A stretch of 17,827 nt of DNA from assembly GCA_030612585.1 (NCBI GenBank), contig JAUWNP010000080.1, forward strand, positions 1 to 17,827, in the 5' to 3' direction. Source of the DNA: Anaerolineae bacterium. Lineage in GTDB: Bacteria; Chloroflexota; Anaerolineae; B4-G1. The notes below the pieces were generated by a model. It made no database searches and had not been told where the DNA came from. It saw only the letters and a program-made list of their open reading frames with translations. Positions within the stretch are counted from its first letter, which is position 1; every line of letters begins with the position of its first letter. This document shows, piece after piece, positions 6,608 to 16,147 of this stretch. The position numbers and the translations under genes are program-made.

Positions 6608-7648
6608 ATGCAAACAATGAACCGTCGTGAGTTCCTGAAGTGCGCCAGTGCTGCCCTGGCCTCGCTGGCACTGCCGCACGCACCCCCGCTCGCTGAGCTA
6701 TGCGAGCAGTTCACCGATCAACCAGAGCCCGCACTGCTGCCAGCCACGTCGCTGGGGCGCATCGCCACCTGGTGGCGCCAGGTCGTGCGCAGTGAGCCTT
6801 CCCGAAATGCTGAACGGGTGACGTCGAAGGGACGCGACGAAGTCGTCCCGCTCTATGCCGCCGTCGTGGGCGAAGCGCCCTGGCCCGACAATCCCTTCTG
6901 GTACCAGACTGCCGGAGGCTTCATTCACAGCGGCTATGTGCAGCCCGTGGAGAACACCCCCAGCACCGAGGTTTTCACCGAGGTGGCCGAGCCGGGCTTC
7001 TGGGCCCAGGTCTGTGTGCCCATCGCCGAGGCCCGCTGGCGGCCCGCCAGTACCTACGCGACGTACAAACTCTACTACGGCACCATCTACCGTGTCGTCG
7101 GCGCTACGGCGGATGCCGACGGCAACTGGTGGTACCAACTCCAGGAAGGCATCACCTACGCGCCCGGTCCCTACGTGCCGGCCTGGTCCATGCGCCGTAT
7201 CCCGCCCGAGGAGATGGCGCCCATCTCACCCGGTCGCTCCGACAAGCGGATTGAGATCAACATTGACGCGCAGTCTCTGACCTGCTTCGAGGGGGAGACA
7301 GCCATCTTCAGCACGCAGATATCTTCGGGCCTGCCCGGGACAGCAACGCCGCGCGGCGAGCACCACGTGCTCTACAAGCGGCATACCAGTCGCATGACTG
7401 GTGGGAGCGGAGAGGGGTACTACGACCTGCCAGGCGTCGCCTTCCCGGTCTATTTTACATGGTCAGCCGTCGCCATCCACGGCACCTACTGGCACAACGA
7501 CTTCGTCCGGCGGCATAGCCACGGCTGCGTGAACGTGACCAACCAGGCAGCCCGGTGGATTTTCCGCTGGGCCGACCCGGTGGCTCCCTATGGCGAATAC
7601 AGGGTGAACGCCGCACGCGAAGAGGGCACGCGCATCGTCGTTGTTTGA
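6608..7648 (+). CDS. Tat-exported L,D-transpeptidase (YkuD domain)
   Basis: A 346-residue exported enzyme. L,D-transpeptidases cross-link peptidoglycan stem peptides, or attach proteins to them, through a catalytic cysteine. The YkuD domain spans about residues 214-346 and has the signature HGTYWH (H291, H296), then SHGCVN with H305 and the nucleophile C307. Residues 5-11 read NRREFLK, a twin-arginine motif, followed by a short hydrophobic stretch to about residue 23, so export by Tat is likely. Residues 80-200 contain two beta-rich SH3-like segments (PLYAAVVGEAPWPD and ARWRPASTYATYKLYYGTIYR). This layout is usual for the family. The gene is transcribed alone, behind the three tandem repeats, and converges with the operon containing mltG. 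Substrate specificity cannot be read from the sequence. Confidence 0.9.
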   Translation: MQTMNRREFLKCASAALASLALPHAPPLAELCEQFTDQPEPALLPATSLGRIATWWRQVVRSEPSRNAERVTSKGRDEVVPLYAAVVGEAPWPDNPFWYQTAGGFIHSGYVQPVENTPSTEVFTEVAEPGFWAQVCVPIAEARWRPASTYATYKLYYGTIYRVVGATADADGNWWYQLQEGITYAPGPYVPAWSMRRIPPEEMAPISPGRSDKRIEINIDAQSLTCFEGETAIFSTQISSGLPGTATPRGEHHVLYKRHTSRMTGGSGEGYYDLPGVAFPVYFTWSAVAIHGTYWHNDFVRRHSHGCVNVTNQAARWIFRWADPVAPYGEYRVNAAREEGTRIVVV

Positions 7649-7704
7649 AAGGTAATAGGGAATCCCTCACGCTCGTAGTCAATCGTACGGCGCTCCCATC
7701 CACC

Positions 7705-7800
7705 AGACCCTAAGGGTTTTCGCGCAAAATCTGGCAAAAAGAGCCGTTACGCTAGCACAAAATGGTGTTTGCACGATCTTGGGCAAAACCCTTAGGGTCT
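7705..7800. mobile_element. 96-bp MITE-like element or bidirectional terminator
   Basis: The ends are perfect 16-bp inverted repeats: AGACCCTAAGGGTTTT at 7705-7720 and its reverse complement at 7785-7800. They enclose 64 bp with no open frame. CACC lies immediately outside both ends (7701-7704 and 7801-7804), as a 4-bp target-site duplication would. The element sits between two convergent genes (stops at 7648 and 7832), where a two-way terminator could also act. Each inverted-repeat arm is itself partly palindromic (CCCTAAGGG). Confidence 0.55.
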
Positions 7801-7831
7801 CACCACGCGAAATCCCAAAGAGCCTTCAGTT

Positions 7832-9025
7832 TTAGCCGATCCGCTGTGCTGTGCCTCCTGCACCGATGCGATACCAGTACAGTGGCGCAGCGCCCCAATT
7901 GTGACCGGCGTCAAAGATGATGTGCCCAAGCATGCCATCCCGTCCGGTGGCGGGGAGCGCGGCGCTCCCCCCCTCTCGCGTGGGCGCTCCGTGCGCAGTC
8001 ACGTCCCGTTCCAGTGCCTCCAGCAACACCCAGGTGGCCTCGTAGGCCGGGAGAGCCAGCGGTCCAGGCATCACGCCGCCGGAGACCTCCTGGTATGCGG
8101 CGACGAAATCAGCGCCACCTGGAACATCCGCCGGGAAGGACCATGGCGTGACGAAGACCGCCCCTTCGGCGGCCTCGCCGGCCACGGCGACGAAGTCGGT
8201 CGCGGCCAACTCCGGCCCGCCCAGGAAAACCCCCTCCCAACCAGTCCCGCGCAGCGCTGAGAGCACCTCGCCCGCCGTAACCGGGCTGGCGTCGCAGATG
8301 ACCACATCTGCATCGGAAGACAACACTTCTCCCAGCCAATCTGTGGTGGCAGGGGAAACGACAGCCGAGACCTTCACCCGCTGCTGTGGGGCCGCCTCGA
8401 CCAACGCCGCACCCAGCGGGCCACCGTCGCTCACCAACGCAACCACGTGCTCCGTCTTGACGTACTGCAGCAACGCGCGGGCCAACGTGCCGCCGGCAGG
8501 CCCCAGGCGGTAGACCTCCGCCTCTCCCCAGGGCAGCACGCGGTCGAGCACCGCCGGGGCGACGAGCGGGATACCCGCCTCGGCATAAGCGCTCAAGGCA
8601 GCACCGGTCGTCTCCTCGCGGAAGTGGCCGATGGCGGCGACTACTTGGGGGTCGGCGGCCAGTTTACGCGCCTGCTCGGCCGCCATCACCGGGTCGGCCC
8701 CATCATCGTAGGCTACCAACTCGACGTAGGACATCCCCCCCCCCCCCCGCCCCCCCTCCAGGGGGGGAGATCCCACCCCACCGGCCGCGTTAGCCTCACG
8801 CAGCGCCAGCCTGACGGCGTAGATGACATCGTATCCCACGTAGCGGTAGCGCCCCTCGAACGGAGCCACCAGCCCGATCTTCACCGTCGGCCGCACTGTC
8901 AAGCAGTTAGCCGGAAGCCGGGAGCAGGAAGCGAGGAGCAAGAGGGAAGGAGCAAGGAGCAAGAGGCAAGAAGCAAGAAACTGCATCCTGCATCCTGCAT
9001 CTTGCCTCCTGCGTCCTACCCCCAT
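7832..9025 (-). CDS. Type 1 periplasmic-binding lipoprotein (branched-chain amino-acid ABC type)
   Basis: A 397-residue binding protein of the Peripla_BP_6 kind, which binds amino acids or other small ligands for ABC import or sensing. The fold shows in VKIGLVAPFEGRYRYVGYD (48-66), the YDDGADP / EQARKLAADPQVVAAIGHF block, and AAYQEVSGGVMPGPLALPAYEAT near the end. Residues 1-34 are a lipoprotein signal with basic GRRR, a Leu-rich core and LASC at 31-34. No permease or ATPase is adjacent, so a partner must be elsewhere or the protein has another role. The start at 9025 has AGGTGG upstream; an internal ATG at 8986 is also possible. Two repeat-derived insertions are present: PPLEGGRGGGG near residue 90, and REGGSAALPA near the C-terminus. 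It is the last gene of the alaS operon, 39 bp after mltG. Confidence 0.85.
   Translation of the reverse strand: MGVGRRRQDAGCRMQFLASCLLLLAPSLLLLASCSRLPANCLTVRPTVKIGLVAPFEGRYRYVGYDVIYAVRLALREANAAGGVGSPPLEGGRGGGGMSYVELVAYDDGADPVMAAEQARKLAADPQVVAAIGHFREETTGAALSAYAEAGIPLVAPAVLDRVLPWGEAEVYRLGPAGGTLARALLQYVKTEHVVALVSDGGPLGAALVEAAPQQRVKVSAVVSPATTDWLGEVLSSDADVVICDASPVTAGEVLSALRGTGWEGVFLGGPELAATDFVAVAGEAAEGAVFVTPWSFPADVPGGADFVAAYQEVSGGVMPGPLALPAYEATWVLLEALERDVTAHGAPTREGGSAALPATGRDGMLGHIIFDAGHNWGAAPLYWYRIGAGGTAQRIG
7952..7970 (-). repeat. Perfect 9-bp-arm palindrome inside the binding-protein gene
   Basis: GGGGAGCGC and its reverse complement GCGCTCCCC are separated by one base. The segment is translated as GGSAALP within the loop-like peptide TREGGSAALPATGRDG. 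It looks like a second small palindromic insertion in this gene. Confidence 0.55.
8734..8772 (-). repeat. In-frame C-rich/G-rich hairpin element (copy 2 of 4)
   Basis: On the coding strand TCTCCCCCCCTGGAGGGGGG is followed by a 14-G run broken by one C. It is translated as SPPLEGGRGGGG, between the first strand-helix unit (REANAAGG) and the next strand (MSYVELVAYDDG) of the binding fold. It is the most G-rich of the four copies. Confidence 0.75.
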
Positions 9026-9069
9026 GCTTCCACCTGCTGACTGCTGACTGCCAACGGCTGACCGCTAAT
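8913..9069. repeat. 157-bp tract of 7-bp repeats across the mltG stop and the binding-protein signal peptide
   Basis: The tract divides almost wholly into 7-mers. Ten purine-rich units of the AGGAGCA type run 8913-8982. GCATCCT-type units run 8983-9017, followed by two degenerate ones. After a 3-bp shift (9032-9034) there are five TGCTGAC-type units at 9035-9069. It covers the mltG stop codon (9065-9067), the whole spacer, and the start, signal peptide and lipobox of the binding protein. Confidence 0.85.
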
Positions 9070-10150
9070 TACCGCCGCACATCTCGTAATTGCGGAGGTG
9101 CTCCTCATCTGTCACGGCAAAAAGGTGGCTGCCGTCGTTCTTCGTGCAGTCAACGAGGAAAAAGTAGTAGTCCGTGTCGGCCGGATACGCGGTCGCCTGG
9201 ATCGAGGCCTGGCCCGGACTGCAGATGGGGGCCGGCGGCAGGCCCAGGTTGTGATAGGTGTTGTAGGGCGAATTCACCTCCGTGGCCTCCAGCGTGAACT
9301 GGGGCCACCAGTTGTCGGGGGCACCAAGCGCGTACTGCACGGTAGGACAAGCGCCAAGAAACCATTCCGCATCCAGCCGATTGTGGTAAACACCGGCAAT
9401 AACCGGGCGATCCACGTCCAGCACCGCCTCTCGCTCCACGATAGAGGCCAACGTGACCAATTCGTAGAGACTCAAACCGCGCTCGGCAGCAGCGGCCCGC
9501 ATCTCAAGAGTGACACGCGTCCCGAAGGTTTCCAGCATGCGGCCCAGCAGATCAGCAGCCACCGGTTCCTCAGGCAGGCGGTAGGTCTCAGGGAAGAGGA
9601 ACCCTTCGAGTGTCGCGTCAGGGGGCAGGTCAGCCAGGAAATCAAAGGCGAAGCCTGCATCCCGCCACCCGGTCGTCACCAACGACAGGAACTCGTCCTG
9701 TGGTATGCTCGTCTGCGCTGCGACCGCTGCAGCAACCTGTTCCAGCCGCAGCCCCTCCTGGATCGTGACGACCTGCTCCGGGCGCTGTCCCTGCTGCAAG
9801 ACCTGCGCGATCTCGGGGATGGTCATCGTCTGGCGCAGGGTGAACTCCCCGACCTCAATGCCGGCATCCAGGTTATGGTACTGCACGTAACGGCGGAACA
9901 GTTCAACATCAGAGATCAACCCCTCCCGCTTCAGCCGGGCGGCGATATCCACCGCCGTCTCCCCCGCTTCGACGACGAAGGTGACCGGGGTATCGTCATC
10001 CCCGGCCGGCTGCTCCAACTCGGCCGCCTCCGCCTCGAGGTAAACGCCGATGAGGAGATCATCCGGTGAGGACAGACTGCAACCGCCCACTGCGATGACA
10101 ACGGCGATCAATGCCGTGAGAAGAGCAATAACCTTGCCTACGTTTTTCAT
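9065..10150 (-). CDS. mltG: Endolytic murein transglycosylase MltG (YceG-like)
   Basis: A 361-residue cell-envelope enzyme that cleaves nascent peptidoglycan glycan strands. After the N-terminal hydrophobic segment (6-22) come a LysM-like or swivel region (VTFVVEAGETAVDIAARLKREGLI, 57-79) and the YceG catalytic domain. The family signature LASIVEREA places the catalytic glutamate at E239. EGFLFPETYRL (182-192), GVYHNRL (253-259) and SPYNTYHNLGLPPAPICSPG (294-313) are further hallmarks. Length is normal. VGGC at 21-24 could be a lipobox, so it may be a lipoprotein rather than a one-pass membrane protein, which is the usual form. Its ATG overlaps the ruvX stop by 4 nt (ATGA), implying translational coupling. 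The stop codon lies within 7-bp repeats. Confidence 0.95.
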   Translation of the reverse strand: MKNVGKVIALLTALIAVVIAVGGCSLSSPDDLLIGVYLEAEAAELEQPAGDDDTPVTFVVEAGETAVDIAARLKREGLISDVELFRRYVQYHNLDAGIEVGEFTLRQTMTIPEIAQVLQQGQRPEQVVTIQEGLRLEQVAAAVAAQTSIPQDEFLSLVTTGWRDAGFAFDFLADLPPDATLEGFLFPETYRLPEEPVAADLLGRMLETFGTRVTLEMRAAAAERGLSLYELVTLASIVEREAVLDVDRPVIAGVYHNRLDAEWFLGACPTVQYALGAPDNWWPQFTLEATEVNSPYNTYHNLGLPPAPICSPGQASIQATAYPADTDYYFFLVDCTKNDGSHLFAVTDEEHLRNYEMCGGN

Positions 10151-10590
10151 CCGTTGTTGTCCTGTAATCCGTTGTCCTGGCTATCGAGATAACCCTGCAA
10201 GATCACGGCGGCTGCCACCGAGTCCACCTCGCCCCTGACGCGTGCCTGCCGCTTCTTCTTCCGGCGGTTCTGGCGCAGAATCTCCTCCGCCGCGACTGTC
10301 GTGAAACGCTCGTCCCACGCCACGACGGGCACATGCAGTCTTGCGGCCAGCGCCTCGGCATAACGAGCGACCCGCCGCGCCTGCGGCCCCTCGGCCCCAT
10401 CCAGGCAAAGCGGCTGGCCAACCACGACTAACTCAACGTCGTGCTCGGCCACGAGGGCCGTTATGGCGGCGAAGTCCTCCTCTCGCGAACCTCGCACCAG
10501 CGTCCGTAACGGGCGGGCAATAGTGCCGGTGGGGTCACTGACCGCGATCCCCACACGCCGCTCACCCATGTCCAACGCGAGAATACGCAT
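10147..10590 (-). CDS. ruvX: Putative Holliday junction resolvase / pre-16S rRNA nuclease RuvX (YqgF)
   Basis: A 147-residue RNase H-fold nuclease. In E. coli, YqgF is implicated in 16S rRNA 5' maturation; the family is also annotated as a Holliday junction resolvase. The motifs are LALDMGERRVGIAVSD (4-19, catalytic Asp), VVVGQPLCLDG (with Q where Leu is usual and C for N), DERFTT, and a C-terminal D in EVDSVAAAVILQGYLD. The last 12 residues (DSQDNGLQDNNG) come from a short direct repeat of GGACAACGG/GGATTACA type and extend past the family's usual end. It starts 18 nt after the upstream gene's stop, with only a poorly placed AGGAT. The order alaS - ruvX - mltG is also seen in Firmicutes. Confidence 0.95.
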   Translation of the reverse strand: MRILALDMGERRVGIAVSDPTGTIARPLRTLVRGSREEDFAAITALVAEHDVELVVVGQPLCLDGAEGPQARRVARYAEALAARLHVPVVAWDERFTTVAAEEILRQNRRKKKRQARVRGEVDSVAAAVILQGYLDSQDNGLQDNNG

Positions 10591-10599
10591 ATCCTATCT

Positions 10600-10634
10600 C
10601 GCTAACCGCTAACGGCCAACTGCCAACTGCTGTT
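10600..10634. repeat. 7-bp repeat tract at the 3' end of the baseplate-J-like gene
   Basis: Five units in register: CGCTAAC, CGCTAAC, GGCCAAC, TGCCAAC, TGCTGTT. The tract spans the stop codon (10609-10611), the last codons (QQLAVGR) of the upstream gene and the spacer before ruvX. Confidence 0.8.
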
Positions 10635-12189
10635 GACCCTGCGGCACAACCTGCACACTGATACGCAGCGGAAGCAGCGGCAGCCGCTCAAACCATTCCA
10701 ACCGCTCCGGCCACGCCGGCCAGATCGTGACCTGGGGTTCCTCGGCCAGCGGAAACTCCGCCAGCAGTTGCTCACGGGCATCGGCGACGCGCCGTCCGCG
10801 GACGAGAGCGACCGCCGCATCTGTATCAAGCGCAGCAGCAGCGTAACCGTGAGTGGTGACGAAGAAGGTGAACAAACCTGGGCTAATGTCCTCTTCGGCC
10901 ACCTCGCCCAATTCAAAGCGGGCGTCCACCAACGCGTACCCCGATGGCAGGCGACGGGAGAGGGTAGTGTACGCCACCGCCTCAGCGTTGTCCACGTCCA
11001 CGGCCAGCCCGCTCACCAGCAAGCGCATGTTAAGCCCCACCGTATCGGCCTGCTCGGCAATGAAGCGCGTGTACGCCTCCTTGGGCACCGCCTCGATGCG
11101 CAATGATTGGCGGAGGAGAACTTCGGTGGGCTCCAGCAGGTAGCCCATCTCCACATACGCCTGGTCGAGCAACTGCCGCATCAACTGCTTCCGCGCCCGG
11201 TCGCGGTCGGTCTGGGTGACAACACGCACCTCACTGGGCTCCGCACCCGTGGTCGGCTCCGGGTTGATCGCCCGCACGGCAGCAGCGGCCACGCCCTCCA
11301 CCCGGTTGATCCGAAAAGCCCCCACATTGCCCATCCTCTCCTCCAGCGCCTCGATGGGCACAGTCGCCTGTCCGCCAGCAGGAACAGCGACGTCTGCGGT
11401 GGTGCGAAAGCGAATGGGGTAACTGCTGGAGGAAGTACGCACGATGGTATTGGCCGGCACGATGTAATCCTGCACCAGCAGATTGGTGAACAGGACCACG
11501 CCAGTGGCCTGGCCAGCAGCGACGTCCATCAGACCGGTCGTTTCGACCTCGGCCAAGCCCTCGACCTCAATACCGACCCGCCGCGCGGGGATTACCCCCC
11601 CCAGCCCCCCCCCCAGAGAGGGAGAGTTATCCACTGTCTCGACGTCGGGGTCCACCGACACCGGCACGATAGTGGTGAACTCTCTCCCGGCCGGCACCAG
11701 CGTCACCACACCGCTGGGGATGACGGTGTAGGCGGTGCCAGCGACGACCAGAAGCGACAGCACGAAAATGATAAGACGGACGCCCAGTTTGACCCAATCG
11801 AGCCAGAGCGCACGGAGGCGGATGGGGCGAGGTCGGAGGGTGATGTCTTCTTCCCACCAGTGACGGGGCGGCGGCTCCACCCGTTCCGGGGGGCGGCCCC
11901 TCCACACCGTACTCTCCTGCGCCTCCTCGACGCTGGCGAAGGCCGGAAACCCGCTTCCACGGGCCACCCGCCGCCGATCAGGGTCGGCGGAGACGATGGC
12001 GATCTCTAACTGCCGTCGCTCGGCCTCGCGCCGCAGCAGGCCGAAATCCAACCCGTGGGAGAGAAAGTGTATGTCCCAAGGCAGGACAAGGACGACGCGA
12101 CCTCCGCCCAGCCAACTGAGCCGGTGCTGGACAGAGGCAAGATCATCCTGGGGTTGCAGTTCTACGATCGTGCAGGTTCCAAAACCCAT
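10609..12189 (-). CDS. Membrane-anchored baseplate-J/gp47-like protein
   Basis: A 526-residue protein. Residues 1-100 form an alpha/beta domain, probably cytoplasmic (IVELQPQDDL, GGGRVVLVLPW, LEIAIVSADPD). A single membrane span lies at about 136-157 (LGVRLIIFVLSLLVVAGTAY). The outer part has the pattern of Baseplate_J proteins: VPANTIVRTSS, then FRTTADVAVPAGG, then EERMGNVGAFRIN (243-295). In contractile injection systems this fold builds the baseplate wedge, but no sheath, tube or other tail gene is present. In Chloroflexota I know such proteins as single genes near ruvX, with no established function. No Shine-Dalgarno precedes the ATG at 12189. The N-terminus is otherwise well formed. A hairpin-element insertion gives SPSLGGGLGG at about 189-198, just after the membrane-proximal strand. 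The C-terminus runs into 7-bp repeats. Confidence 0.7.
   Translation of the reverse strand: MGFGTCTIVELQPQDDLASVQHRLSWLGGGRVVLVLPWDIHFLSHGLDFGLLRREAERRQLEIAIVSADPDRRRVARGSGFPAFASVEEAQESTVWRGRPPERVEPPPRHWWEEDITLRPRPIRLRALWLDWVKLGVRLIIFVLSLLVVAGTAYTVIPSGVVTLVPAGREFTTIVPVSVDPDVETVDNSPSLGGGLGGVIPARRVGIEVEGLAEVETTGLMDVAAGQATGVVLFTNLLVQDYIVPANTIVRTSSSSYPIRFRTTADVAVPAGGQATVPIEALEERMGNVGAFRINRVEGVAAAAVRAINPEPTTGAEPSEVRVVTQTDRDRARKQLMRQLLDQAYVEMGYLLEPTEVLLRQSLRIEAVPKEAYTRFIAEQADTVGLNMRLLVSGLAVDVDNAEAVAYTTLSRRLPSGYALVDARFELGEVAEEDISPGLFTFFVTTHGYAAAALDTDAAVALVRGRRVADAREQLLAEFPLAEEPQVTIWPAWPERLEWFERLPLLPLRISVQVVPQGQQQLAVGR
11591..11630 (-). repeat. In-frame C-rich/G-rich hairpin element (copy 3 of 4)
   Basis: On the coding strand AACTCTCCCTCTCTGG is followed by a ten-G run, CT, and an eight-G run. 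It is translated as NSPSLGGGLGGVI. The frame and orientation match the other copies: the Ser-Pro codons come from the C-rich arm and the Gly codons from the G-rich arm. Confidence 0.75.
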
Positions 12190-12191
12190 AA

Positions 12192-12256
12192 TTAGCCGTT
12201 AGCCGGGAGCAGTGAGCAGTTAGCCGGAAAGCAGACAACCAGCAGCAAATGACCGC
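12192..12256. repeat. 7-bp repeat tract between the four-helix-bundle and baseplate-J-like genes
   Basis: Clear units are TTAGCCG, TTAGCCG, GGAGCAG, TGAGCAG, TTAGCCG (12192-12226). More degenerate 7-mers continue to the stop of the upstream gene at 12256. The tract replaces the region where a ribosome-binding site for the next gene would be expected. Confidence 0.75.
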
Positions 12257-12630
12257 TATCGCTTGCCGGTGACCACAGCCAGCAAGCCGAAAAGCATCTT
12301 TGTGATCTCCTGCAACTCGGCTGCAAGAGCCTGGTAGATCTGAGTCTCCAGATAGCCAACTTCTAATGCAATCTCCAGTTGGGTGTCAAGTTCCGCCGCC
12401 GACCCAAGGGCGATGTCGAGGTGGTTAGCAAGCACCTTATCCGATCGCTTGATATGCCCCTCGGCGATGTTGGACGGGATCGAGACCGCTGCCCGCCGGA
12501 TCTGATCGGTGAGGCCGTATTGCTCTTTGCGAGGAAACGGTTCCGTGACCCGGTAAATCTCCACAGCGAACGCCTTCGCCCGTTGCCATACATGCAGATC
12601 GCGATAACTCCTGACTCTGGCATTGCTCAT
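12256..12630 (-). CDS. Four-helix bundle protein of the S23 (23S rRNA intervening-sequence) family
   Basis: A 124-residue protein with the full family pattern: SYRDLHVWQRAKAFAVEIYRVTEPFPRKEQYGLTDQIRRAAVSIPSNIAEG (about 8-58), then the LDIALGSAAELDTQLEIA helix and a C-terminal helix. The family takes its name from open reading frames in rRNA intervening sequences, but most members are free-standing chromosomal genes of unknown function. It forms an all-helical, oligomerising bundle and has no signal peptide. GGAGGGCGAG precedes the ATG at good spacing. It follows alaS by 37 bp and precedes the baseplate-J-like gene by 66 bp on the same strand, so it is probably cotranscribed. This family often appears as a later insertion into otherwise conserved operons; no reverse transcriptase or variable repeat is nearby. 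Confidence 0.93.
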   Translation of the reverse strand: MSNARVRSYRDLHVWQRAKAFAVEIYRVTEPFPRKEQYGLTDQIRRAAVSIPSNIAEGHIKRSDKVLANHLDIALGSAAELDTQLEIALEVGYLETQIYQALAAELQEITKMLFGLLAVVTGKR

Positions 12631-12667
12631 CTCGCCCTCCCTGCATGTAGCCGTCAGTCACTGACCG

Positions 12668-15478
<2,811 letters not shown>

Positions 15479-15490
15479 TGGTCTCTCTTA

Positions 15491-15496
15491 TCCTCC
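15491..15496 (-). promoter_or_regulatory. Ribosome-binding site of alaS
   Basis: GGAGGA on the reverse strand lies 12 nt upstream of the ATG at 15478, longer than usual. The second in-frame ATG at 15469 would be 21 nt away, so the first is favoured. Confidence 0.6.
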
Positions 15497-15508
15497 AGGT
15501 TGGGCAAT

Positions 15509-15537
15509 ATTGTAACTGGAAGGGGGGAAACTGTCAA
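15509..15537 (-). promoter_or_regulatory. Near-consensus sigma-A promoter of the alaS operon
   Basis: On the reverse strand TTGACA (15537-15532) is separated by exactly 17 bp from TACAAT (15514-15509). This matches both hexamers in 11 of 12 positions at the best spacing. Transcription would start near 15502, leaving a leader of about 24 nt, too short for a T-box or riboswitch. It is the best promoter in the window and probably drives the six genes down to 7832. Confidence 0.8.
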
Positions 15538-15542
15538 CTGGT

Positions 15543-15571
15543 GATTAGCGATTAGCCGTCAGTCGTCAGCA
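15543..15571. repeat. 7-bp repeat tract upstream of the alaS promoter
   Basis: GATTAGC, GATTAGC, one extra base, then GTCAGTC and GTCAGCA. It begins only 6 bp beyond the -35 element of the alaS promoter. Confidence 0.6.
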
Positions 15572-15577
15572 GTACAC

Positions 15578-15653
15578 GTCATTCCGAGCTACGCGTGGCG
15601 CGAACGGAATGCGCCACTCATTGTGCAATGACAGGATGTCATTAGTAGCGAGC
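15578..15653 (+). repeat. 76-bp perfect direct repeat, copy 1
   Basis: Begins GTCATTCCGAGCTACGCGTG and ends GTCATTAGTAGCGAGC. An identical 76-bp copy lies at 15991-16066. Inside are inverted pairs CATTCCG/CGGAATG and CATTG/CAATG. The GTCATTCCGAG start belongs to a dispersed repeat type known from many bacterial genomes. Confidence 0.85.
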
Positions 15654-15666
15654 AAGCCAAAGGCCA

Positions 15667-15750
15667 TCATTCCGAATGAGCAAGTCAAGGGCCGTCATTC
15701 CGAATGAGCAAGTCAAGGGCCGTCATTCCGAATGAGCAAGTCAAGGACCG
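15667..15750 (+). repeat. 28-bp tandem array (three units)
   Basis: TCATTCCGAATGAGCAAGTC units start at 15667, 15695 and 15723, exactly 28 bp apart, and the next element starts in phase at 15751. Two further 28-bp units lie just before the second 76-bp copy (about 15935-15990). Units abut directly, with no spacers. Confidence 0.8.
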
Positions 15751-15850
15751 TCATTCCGAGCGAGCGCAGCGAGTCGAGGAATCTCCTTCGCGCTGGATAC
15801 AAGAGATTCCTCGACTTCACTCCGCTGCGCTCCGTTCCGCTCGGAATGAC
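15750..15850. repeat. Long imperfect hairpin
   Basis: The left arm, 15750-15785 (GTCATTCCGAGCGAGCGCAG and on to GAATCTC), pairs with the right arm, 15803-15850 (GAGATTCCTCGACTT to CGGAATGAC). The outer and inner ends match perfectly; the right arm carries about 12 extra bases as bulges. The loop is 17 nt. It is a large palindromic member of the same GTCATTCCGAG family. Confidence 0.8.
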
Positions 15851-15990
15851 GAGGTAGAGGGAGTGGATGTTGGTTGAGAACGAGACGCAGGGCGAGTGGA
15901 CGCTGCCCAATAGTTGGGTGTGGAATCGCGGGCCATCATTCCGAGCGAGCAAGCCAAAGGCCATCATTCCGAATGAGCAAGTCAAGGACC

Positions 15991-16066
15991 GTCATTCCGA
16001 GCTACGCGTGGCGCGAACGGAATGCGCCACTCATTGTGCAATGACAGGATGTCATTAGTAGCGAGC
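15991..16066 (+). repeat. 76-bp perfect direct repeat, copy 2
   Basis: Base-for-base the same as 15578-15653, 413 bp downstream. It continues into a second hairpin region, where TCGAGGAATCT (16074-16084) faces AGATTCCTCGA (about 16111-16121). Confidence 0.85.
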
Positions 16067-16147
16067 GCAGCGAGTCGAGGAATCTCGGTTCTCGGCGGCA
16101 AGAGCGACCAGATTCCTCGACTCCCTTCAGTCCCTTCGACAGGCTCA

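Noticed and set aside
12256..12630. Diversity-generating retroelement accessory protein (bAvd)
   Set aside because: The four-helix bundle is related to bAvd, but there is no reverse transcriptase and no template/variable repeat pair in the window. The S23-family assignment is enough.
15479..15578. T-box or alanine riboswitch before alaS
   Set aside because: The predicted leader is only about 24 nt and contains no stem, T-box motif or terminator.
15667..15990. CRISPR-like array of 28-bp units
   Set aside because: Units follow each other directly with a 28-bp period and no unique spacers, and no cas gene is present. It is a tandem repeat.
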